The position numbers and the translations under genes were made by a program. A DNA stretch of 64,000 bases from Caenorhabditis remanei (lineage: Eukaryota > Nematoda > Chromadorea > Rhabditida > Rhabditidae), in the NCBI RefSeq assembly GCF_010183535.1, contig NC_071328.1, positions 7,750,001 through 7,814,000 of the forward strand, given 5' to 3'. The first letter of the stretch is position 1. Each line of letters begins with the position of its first letter. This document shows, piece after piece, positions 56,191 through 64,000 of this stretch. The notes under the pieces are model-generated. The model saw only the letters and a program-made list of their open reading frames with translations, searched no databases and was not told the DNA's origin.

Positions 56191-58572
56191 TTTGTCAAAT
56201 TGTACTCACAGTTCAAATAAAAAATGGAAATGATTCAAGATTGACGGAACCTTTAAAAGTTTATTTTACTTTGGAATGAGGGCAGGCAGGACAGAAGCAG
56301 TTCATTAAATTTGACGTCTACAGTTTTTGACAACAAAGAAGTTTGACTTCATTAATATTTCCTGTAAATCTTCTCCCCCGACTCCGGGCTGAACGTAGAG
56401 CATGTTGGAGTGGAATTGATTAATATTGACATGGAATGTATTTTGACTGCTACCCCTAAAGTACTGATTTTTTTTGCTCATTCGATGAATTTTCTCGAGA
56501 CAAAATGGCCCATAAAGGCTTTTCCTGTGACGTGACCTCGTTTTTGAAAAATTGAGATTTTTCGAAAATGAAATTTTTTCGAAATTTTTTTTTCATTAAT
56601 TTTTTCATTATTTTACCGAATTGTTCAGAAAATGGAATTTGCACATAATTGTAGCAAATTTCATGTAATTTTTGACAAAAATATAACACTCATGAAAAAA
56701 TAATTTTTTGATCCTGAAAAAGGTAAAAATGTGACACCCTCCAAAAAAAAATTTTTTTTTTCGAGGTCCGCAGAGGTGACATACATATCATAAGAAAGTG
56801 CAACTTATGTGGATTATTTTTTCATATAGCACTATAGTCGCTTCCAATTGAAAATTGAGGAAAAAATTGCTCTGAAAATTTTCATTTTTCGAAAAAATGT
56901 GATGTCGGAAATAAGTTCGAATTTCTAATATTGTCCAAGCTCCTAATCAAATTCAAAAAAAATAACAATTTTCAGATTATGTTCCACCATTTTCAAACAA
57001 AGATTCACGTCCGTGTTAACTTCTCTTGTCATAACACTCTTTCAAAGATTGCAATTTTTCTCATGTGAAAAAAGTTCAACAGCTTATAACTCCTCTGAAA
57101 CTAAAGGAAACAGGCTCAAAAACACAGAGCAACTCAAAAATAATTATTGATTTTTGAAAATCATATTTGGGATGTTTTTAGAAAAAAATTTTTTTTTCGA
57201 TTTTTGATAAGGGGGGACCACATGAAATTTTTCCAGAAACTTGAAAAATTTTTTTTTTCGAAAACAACCACAATTAACGGTTTTCAGCATCTATTCTTGT
57301 TTATAAACTTGTTTTGAGTTGTTTTCGAAAAAAAAAAATTTTCAAGTTTCTGGAAAAATTTCATGTGGTCCCCCCTTATCAAAAATCGAAAAAAAATTTT
57401 TTTTCTAAAAACATCCCAAACATGATTTTCAAAAATCAATAATTATTTTTGAGTTGCTCTGTGTTTTTGAGCCTGTTTCCTTTAGTTTCAGGGGAGTTAT
57501 AAGCTGTTGAACTTTTTTCACATGAGAAAAATTGCAATCTTTGAAAGAGTGTTATGACAAGAGAAGTTAACACGGACGTGAATCTTTGTTTGAAAATGGT
57601 GGAACATAATCTGAAAATTGTTATTTTTTTTGAATTTGATTAGGAGCTTGGACAATATTAGAAATTCGAACTTATTTCCGACATATCACATTTTTTCGAA
57701 AAATGAAAATTTTCAGAGCAATTTTTTCCTCAATTTTCAATTGGAAGCGACTATAGTGCTATATGAAAAAATAACCCACATAAGTTGCACTTTCTTATGA
57801 TATGTATGTCACCTCTGCGGACCTCGAAAAAAAAAATTTTTTTTTGGAGGGTGTCACATTTTTACCTTTTTCAGGATCAAAAAATTATTTTTTCAGGAGT
57901 GTTATATTTTTGTCAAAAACTACATGAAATTTGCTACAATTATGTGCAAATTCCATTTTCTGAACAATTTGGTAAAATAATGAAAAAAATTAATGAAAAA
58001 AAAATTTCGAAAAAATTTCATTTTCGAAAAATCTCAATTTTTCAAAAACGAGGTCACGTCACAGGAAAAGCCTTTATGGGCCATTTTGTCTCAAGAAAAT
58101 TCATCAAATGAGCAAAAAAAATCAGTACTTTAGGGGTAGCAGTCAAAATACATTCCATGTGAGTTCGAGGTCTTCTGTTGAAATTCTCTTTAAAGATAAC
58201 CAGACGTTCAACACCACCCACAACTACAAAAATAACACAGGATCCTAGAACTCTCTAACCAAGGTGATCGACCTTTGTGAGTACAGTAATAAACCCCCAA
58301 ATAGATTCATGGTAATTTCATCGGATTTCAAAAGTGTGGCATGATAGTTCTATTTGCAGGAACGTTTTTGAAAATATTTCTACAGCATCAACTTGTCATG
58401 TTGACCTTCCCAGAAGAAGAATGTCATCTACCAACAAAATCGATTTCTACCAGATGGTCAATCCATCTCCATCATATCCTTATTTGAAATCTTTTATTGT
58501 TGTATTATTGGATCTGAAGGGCGGAAATCTTTTTTTTAATCTCTTCAAGAAGACAAATCTTTTTTTCAGAAA
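56191..58572. other. Spacer dominated by a large palindrome
   Basis: 2.4 kb between the PTP gene and the ATG12-like gene, of which 56429-58160 is one inverted-repeat element. The flanks hold no protein-like ORF. TTTTTTCAG directly before the downstream ATG is a plausible trans-splice acceptor (58561-58569). Confidence 0.6.
56429..58160. mobile_element. 1.73-kb near-perfect palindrome (foldback-type element)
   Basis: Left end ACATGGAATGTATTTTGACT and right end AGTCAAAATACATTCCATGT are exact reverse complements. Arms of about 850 bases stay almost identical up to a short centre (about 57262-57315, around CGAAAACAACCA..TTGTTTTCG). Examples are GGCTTTTCCTGTGACGTGAC on the left and its complement GTCACGTCACAGGAAAAGCC on the right. 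There are only a few mismatches, so the arms are young or homogenised. No ORF inside resembles a transposase, and no clear target duplication is visible. Confidence 0.9.
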
Positions 58573-58989
58573 ATGACTCTCCCCAAATCTACGAAAGCCA
58601 CCCCAAAAATTCCTACTAAAACAGTGACACTCCGCCTGAAAAGTACGACAACTGAAATCATTATCAGAAATAAAGAATATGAAGTTAAGGAAACGGACAC
58701 TGTTGCAATGTTTCTAAAAGTAAATGTCTGAAATAAGAACAATTTTATACTGTGAAAATTTCCAGAGAATTCACAAAGAATACAGTTTAAAATCAGACCA
58801 GTCGCTTTTCATGTACATTGATGGATCATTCTCGCCTGCACTTGACGTCACTTTTGAGGTTTGATTTGAAAGAATTTTCTACCATTTTTCATCAATGTTT
58901 TCCAGACACTCGCTAAAAATTATGCTGTTAGAACCACCGGCAAGGACATCATTGAGTTTCTGTGCAATCTCACACCATCTAAAGGATGA
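58573..58989 (+). CDS. ATG12-like ubiquitin-fold protein
   Basis: Three exons (58573-58719, 58766-58858, 58906-58989) give 107 residues. After a basic lead (MTLPKSTKATPKIPTKTVTL) the protein follows ATG12 along its length. DQSLFMYIDGSFSPALDVTF matches the ATG12 pattern SEQLF(I/L)YVNQ(S/A)FAPSPDQ by recall. The next helix is TLAKNYAVRTTGK and the C-terminal strand is DIIEFLCNLTP. It ends SKG, so the terminal glycine required for conjugation of ATG12 is in place without processing, but the usual Trp before it is absent. ATG12 is the ubiquitin-like modifier joined to ATG5 in autophagy. C. elegans lgg-3 is, as I recall, on another chromosome, so this is likely a divergent paralogue. The ATG follows TTTTTTCAGAAA, a typical trans-splice context. 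Confidence 0.65.
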
Positions 58990-60568
58990 TCTTTTTGTAA
59001 TTTTATATCTTTATAAAAGTCAATAAAGTATTTTCTTCGTGAAATCATTTTCTGCGGCTTCTGAGTTGTGTAAAATCTTGATGAGACAGAATTAAATTCA
59101 GTCTGTGAAGGTCAGATTTTGGCCTAAAAAAGGAAAAATTACACCGCAAGCTGTCAATGTGACAGACTTCAGTTTTTGTATACATCATGTTTTCAAAATT
59201 ATATTTAGTTAAAAATTCTCTTCTAGGGTGTCGAAGCAGGAAACACTTGCGCTTTCCTTGACTCTAGAAGTAAATTGTTTCAGATGATCGTTCCGTTCCG
59301 TTACAATCATTTCCCCTATGATTTCCAAGAATTAGAAAATTTTTCTAGTTTCCGAGTGGATATTCGTAAAGAAATTTCTCGTTTAGGAAATCCGGCACTT
59401 TGAAAATCTTTCCTGATTTTTCTCGTTTTCTTTATATTTTTTGCTTCTCAAGTGTATTCGTTTTTCTTCTTTTTTCCTCCCTCTCAATGCCAACTAATCC
59501 GATTCATCCACTAATCCTATGTGTGATATCAAAATCAGATTTAGACAGACACACACATAGATATAAGTGAGCAAAAAAAGAAGAAAAAAGAGAAGTGGCT
59601 ATTTCTCATATTCTTGCTCTACTATCCTTTTGTCTCGTCGTTATTTCACTCAATTTTGTCTTTCGAAAATGAAAAAAATAAAAAATCAAAGAAGAGTCAG
59701 TTATATTTATGAGAAAAATGACTTTTTTGATTGAATTTCGTGAGATTTAGATTGAATTTTTGATAAAAGTGGATTAGATTTTCTTTCCGATAAATCTCAT
59801 TTATACTCCATTTTCATTTATTTGATGTAATGAATCCAAGGTACTCCTATCATCTTTTTTCACCAGCGTTTGATGCCTGCTGTAAAATTTTCATTGTGAA
59901 AGACAAACACGTCCACTGTGGACCAGAAAGAAAGCATTATGACTGATCGGATCGATCAGATCGAACTCAGATTTCAACTAGTTTTGTCATTCATATTCAT
60001 TTCAATTTGCCTTTTGTCGCTATTTTCGAAAAATATGGGAATTTCCCATTTTCGAGCTGTTTCCCATTTCGAAACTGAGATATTTCTCATTCTCTCTTTT
60101 TTCTTTTTTCTCTATTTTTATCTGTTTCTGTCTCACCCATTTCATATACTATTTCACAAACCCTTTGTGCTCTTTGCCCTTGGGACGGACCCACGCCTTT
60201 TCGGTGATATGCAAAAGAAGTGGCAAAAAAAGAAGAAAGAGATTTTTACGTTTCTTTTTTTCTGCTAGACTACTACGAGATTATATAGATGAGATTTTGA
60301 CGACTTTTGAACTTTTTTAGTGTTTAAAAAAGTTATTTTAACTGAGACCACGCCCATTTTTGTAAAAGTTGGAATCCTTGCAAGCTTTATGATTTTTGAA
60401 GTTCCTTTGTCTCTATTTTTTTTCTTCCGCTTCGATTCTGAATATATGTGGATCCATGATGAATTTCAATGGATTTACATATCTTTTTGTGAGAGCGTCC
60501 ATTATTTTTACTTGTGAAGTAGTGCTTTCTTTTATTTTTCAAAAATAAGATAATAGATTCTTACAGAA
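58990..60568. other. Intergenic region
   Basis: 1.6 kb of T-rich sequence. AATAAA for the ATG12-like gene lies about 30 bases after the stop (59021-59026). An open frame at 59918-60268 is rich in Phe/Leu/Lys and looks like translated low-complexity DNA. No RNA gene is recognised. Confidence 0.5.
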
Positions 60569-62019
60569 ATGATAATTGCTTCCGTGGAAATAACATGCTT
60601 TCATATCTTTTTAGGAATCCTTATGTTTGTTATATATTTGGTAAGTTCTATTTCTATTTTTGTTTGGCCTTCAAACAGACACACAGACAGACTTGCTTTT
60701 ACTATTGCGATGGTTCGAGTACTTGTAGAAAACTGAAACAAAAATACCTTTTTCTGGGTACTCAGATTTTCTGATAACTTCGTTCGTAGATACCTGCGTC
60801 ACAAGATTCTATTTTTGTGATAAACATATTCTGAATATAATCAGACGAGTATTCATTTGATATGATAAACAACTACAAATGAAAACCCAGCCTTTAGTTC
60901 TTTTTTTCGTGTGTGTCTACGATTTCTGGGTTTGTGTTCTCGGAAATTCTGACGAAATCTCTGTTTCATATCCGAATGAAAATAAAATTTCAAGAAATTT
61001 GTGAATCGAGGGAAAAACTACAGTAATCCAAAATGAAAGTTCGAATGAATACAAAACATTTTTTTTTCTTTCAGATTCTCCACCAAATCTATCATCAACT
61101 GAAACTTCGTCGTGAACGGAAAGTGCCCAACATCCTCTATCAATTTGAGAAAATTCCCGGTCTCCACACACTCCGATCCCAAACTCACACGTTTTTTTGT
61201 GGAGCACAGAATTATCGGCTCTCGAGTTCTCGAAAATCAGCTCAAGCTTATAATCAAGATCGTCACAAAGTCCAACGTCTTCTTCGAAAACTACTGGAGA
61301 ATCCAACAATCCACGTGCCAGAGACTACTGTAGCCGTATGTATTCCCACGTGGTGCTCAATGACGGGTGCAAGATTTCATGAATTTCAATGTATGCCTCC
61401 GGCTCCTTATTGTCCTTGCCCCACGATATTATCAGAATTTCATTACACTTATAAAATGGTCACTGGGCGGGTACAGGCTACATTTTATCATAATCGAAGA
61501 TGTACTTGTTTGGCAGGAATTTGTATTTATATGAGAATTCCAAATGAGCCATGGTTTTTCGGAGAGCTGCCAGAGGAGATGATTTTTGATTTAATCGGTG
61601 AGTTTCCAAGTCATTTGGGAACATGATGATTGTTCACTCGAAAATTACAGTAACCCAAATTCTAGAGAAGTTTATGTTACGTTCGAGTAGAAACCAATCA
61701 CCATAAGACAAAAAAAAACAAATTTCAAAAACTATCCTTCATTATCTCAGGTCCCGGAGTGAAAAGATTCATCTCACCACGTGGAAGACGTCGTCCGCCA
61801 CCACTTCTCCAACCTATTCCACCAACTGTTCCTCCTGTTGAAGTATCAACTTCTGATGAAAATTCAGAAGACGAGAATTCAGATGACGTGACGACTCCAG
61901 AAGACCCGCCACCGTATGCATCAGTTTTTGGATCAGTCCGTACAGATATCATATCTAGAATTGATGAATTACCACCTCCTAATTATTTTTCTTTATTTGT
62001 AAACTCATCAAAATTGTGA
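60569..62019 (+). CDS. Cysteine-rich membrane or secreted protein with PPxY tail, unrecognised
   Basis: Three exons (60569-60640, 61075-61597, 61751-62019) keep frame for 287 residues. Exon 1 encodes a hydrophobic N-terminus (MIIASVEITCFHIFLGILMF), a signal anchor or signal peptide. The middle has a basic segment, then a Cys-rich core: VCIPTWCSMTGARFHEFQCM, then PPAPYCPCPT and later RRCTCLAGICIYM. The C-terminal exon is proline-rich and acidic (RGRRRPPPLLQPIPPTVPPV, a Glu/Asp-Ser stretch) with a PPPY motif and a PPPNY. PPxY normally binds WW domains in the cytoplasm, so a type II topology with the N-terminus anchored and the tail outside the cytosol would be puzzling. I know no family. Confidence 0.7.
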
Positions 62020-62852
62020 TTACTGTAGATTACTGTAGGTAAATTCACGTGTTCAGAAAATATCATTTAAGAAATTTTAAAGCTTTCAGAATCGTCTTCA
62101 TTGTGTTAAATTTAATATGAACTCAGGAAATATTTCACTTCAATGAACCAGTTTTAGATAACAATTGTGACATTCTCAAGCAATGCCATGTCAACATTCA
62201 GAAATTCAAATTCAAGTGCAGAGCTCTTTCCTGGAATATTGTGGAAATCAGAAAGAACAGCTGAAAAACAACAACGTCTTCATCAGAATATCAAGTACCG
62301 GAACAGAATAACTTGTCGAAACGAACTTGAAGGAAAATAACTATATTTCAAAAAAGAAAAATTTGCACGAACACGAGGCTCACAACTTTCCTGAAAAAAA
62401 ACAGAAAAATCTGAAGGAATAATTCTTCAGACTTTTAACATTCATGGGTAAAAATCTAATCACAGAGACTAAAAAGTGGATCCTTGAAACTCAGCGCAGT
62501 TTCCCTTACTATTAGTCCGCTATTTTCATTCTGCTTCCGAGTCGAATACTATAAAAATCCCGTCTCTCTGACTACTGAAAACCCAACTCATTACTCCCTT
62601 TGATCTTTCTCAGAAACTGACTGAACCAAACTGAAATTTCTCTATCTCTCTCCCCTCATCTTACACCTGATTTATCACATTTTTGCCACCAGGTGAAATG
62701 GGAAATAAGCCTAATTGGAACAACAACACAGGTCTCCCCTCATGACTTTGTCCCTTTAATAAAATCAAAACCGACAGAGATTATAACCGGATTGTTTACG
62801 CTCCCTCGACTCTCACCCCCAACCTATTTCTCTATTCTTTGCCAACTCTTCC
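62020..62852 (+). other. Intergenic region
   Basis: 830 bases with no protein-like ORF. They contain the upstream gene's 3' UTR and, near the end, pyrimidine-rich sequence before the next ATG. Nothing else is recognised. Confidence 0.5.
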
Positions 62853-63234
62853 ATGTTTTTCGATTTTGACTATTTTAATTCTGACCATTTCAACGATATA
62901 TTTTTTACATTTCTACCATTTCTAGTTATTCCATCCATATTTTTTGCAATAGAAAACGGCGTAAGTTACTTGTTTTTTTTGGGTGAAAAAAGGTGTTTTA
63001 AAATATCGACTTTCAGGTTTCCTTCATAATCCAAATCGGGACGCCATCTTCACAAACCAAAGAACCACTAGAGACGAAAACTATAAAATATAGTATCCCG
63101 GTTCAAGGTGAGTTCAAAAGTCATTAAGCTCTGCAATCCAATGGAATTCTACGATCGGAGTAGCTTTCCAACCGGTTTGAATAACAACAAGGAAGACTGT
63201 TACAGATATAACATCCAACTACTACATCGTCTAA
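62853..63234 (+). CDS. Small membrane protein, hypothetical
   Basis: Exons 62853-62960 and 63017-63107 fit with a GTAAGT donor and a TTTCAG acceptor. A third exon 63206-63234, after GTTACAG, closes the frame. The product is about 75 residues: an acidic start MFFDFDYFNSDHFNDIFF, a hydrophobic helix (FFTFLPFLVIPSIFFAIE), then IQIGTPSSQTKEPLETKTIK. No family is recognised. The first splice is convincing and the last exon is tentative. Its stop is one base before the ATG of the next small ORF. Confidence 0.4.
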
Positions 63235-63235
63235 A

Positions 63236-63421
63236 ATGATTTCTATCGAGAATTGGATGAAATCTTCGGAACTAACCGTGGCGGAAACTCGAAGCCAGCG
63301 AAATCTGAATTGCTTTATGAATGGAACTGTTATTTTCGTTGGCATCGGATACATTCTTGTCGTTCTTCATTACATTTACACTTTAACTCTTCTACTCTCG
63401 CGACGAATTTCAAAAAAATAA
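63236..63421 (+). CDS. Small single-pass membrane ORF, hypothetical
   Basis: 61 codons starting one base after the previous stop. Residues about 27-53 form a hydrophobic helix (NGTVIFVGIGYILVVLHYIY and onward) followed by SRRISKK. AATAAA at 63440-63445, right after the stop, suggests a transcript ends here. It could be the true last exon of the upstream small gene through a splice I cannot see, or a separate cistron. Confidence 0.35.
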   Translation: MISIENWMKSSELTVAETRSQRNLNCFMNGTVIFVGIGYILVVLHYIYTLTLLLSRRISKK

Positions 63422-64000
63422 CTTTTCAATCAAACTTTCAATAAAGATACCTTCCTTCAGCGAATCACCCGTTAGAAAATAAGAAAATTCTGAGAACCTA
63501 GGAAAATCGGGGATGACTGAGAAACTCCAATCGCGGAACGAAAATAGGAGAAAACAACTATGGTTAGAAAACGCAGAGAATTTGCATTTATCTGTGCACA
63601 CTTTCCATGGTGGTCTCAAAATTCCTCGGCAGCTCGATAAATTATTGAACTAAAATGTATCAACTCCCAAATTGAAAGAAATCGGAATAACTAGAGCTGC
63701 TTACATTTACGAATTCATTGAATCATAAGATTACGACCTTCTCATCTCATCTGGAAATTTTGAGTTCCGCTCTAATGAAGCTACGGAATATTACCGACAT
63801 TACCTCGGCCGACCAAATTAAACGCCAGCGATAGTTCCGCATTGATGAATTCGACTTTTATAAAAATTACGACTAGAAAGGAAGCATGAATTATGTGCCG
63901 AAATATTATAAAATTCGAATTTTGACTTTTAAAATGTTTCATAAACTTTGAGCTACGACACTCCGAAATTTCGCAGTGCGCTATGTTTATTCGATGTTTT
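63422..64000. other. Window end, intergenic with repeat fragment
   Basis: No gene is recognised. Most of the first 200 bases belong to the dispersed repeat listed separately. The remainder is AT-rich. Confidence 0.5.
63504..63612. repeat. Diverged copy of the GAAAATCGGGG repeat
   Basis: Matches the left arm and centre of the 30640-30790 element at many positions: GAAAATCGGGGA, then GCGGAACGAAAATAGGAGAA, AACAACTATGG and TCTGTGCACACTTTCC. The right arm is missing or too diverged to see. Confidence 0.65.

Noticed and set aside
59918..60268. 116-codon open frame, very Phe/Leu/Lys-rich
   Set aside because: It tracks T-rich low-complexity DNA, has no splice partners and no conserved pattern.

Overview
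This window is nuclear DNA of a nematode, almost certainly a Caenorhabditis species other than C. elegans. Genes have many exons, with introns of about 45-60 bp that end in TTTTCAG. Intergenic DNA is AT-rich, genes lie close together on both strands, and there are MITE-like inverted repeats. From memory, many products are recognisable orthologues of neighbouring genes on the right arm of C. elegans chromosome I (clone series Y105E8A - Y54E5A - K05C4). The window therefore looks like a conserved syntenic block.

Region by region: (1) 1-2526 (+) is the 3' two thirds of mitochondrial RNA polymerase (rpom-1). It converges on zoo-1 (ZO-1 homologue, 2971-11247, -), whose first introns span 6955-11148. 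(2) 11.2-16.9 kb is a long divergent non-coding region between zoo-1 and exc-4, with poly-G/C tracts and a hairpin repeat. (3) 16.9-26.9 kb (+) holds exc-4 (CLIC), a zinc-finger plus propeller protein resembling the TFIIIC subunit GTF3C2, mars-2 (mitochondrial MetRS) and a two-domain TyrRS. The last three are spaced about 300 bp apart, as in an operon. (4) 27.2-33.2 kb (-) holds npp-4 (Nup58/45-like), a PBDC1 homologue and DUS2 (tRNA dihydrouridine synthase). A TA-flanked MITE sits just 3' of DUS2. (5) 33.7-39.8 kb (+) holds a RanBPM (RANBP9/10) homologue and an unrecognised type I membrane protein with a transposon-like insert in intron 1. (6) 40.0-53.1 kb (-) holds pbs-5, jagunal, sol-2 (CUB/LDLa), UTP4/cirhin, hmp-2 (beta-catenin) and ARMC1. 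(7) 53.2-64.0 kb is a less conserved, repeat-rich segment. It holds a TCTAATTAGA palindrome array, a small secreted peptide gene, a catalytically degenerate tyrosine phosphatase, a 1.7 kb near-perfect palindrome, a small ATG12-like ubiquitin-fold gene, a cysteine-rich PPxY protein and small membrane-protein ORFs.

The genes do not form one pathway. Most of the block is housekeeping: mitochondrial transcription and translation, cytosolic tRNA charging and modification, rRNA processing, proteasome, nuclear pore and ER. Epithelial/junction genes (zoo-1, hmp-2, exc-4) are interspersed. The most noteworthy items are the fused TyrRS pseudo-dimer, the divergent ATG12-like protein that keeps a terminal glycine, the pseudophosphatase with both catalytic loops changed, the large palindrome, the homeodomain-like palindrome array, and a MITE that appears to supply a poly(A) signal. 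Exon boundaries were read by eye from GT/AG sites and reading-frame continuity. Gene names rely on recalled family sequences, not on a search.
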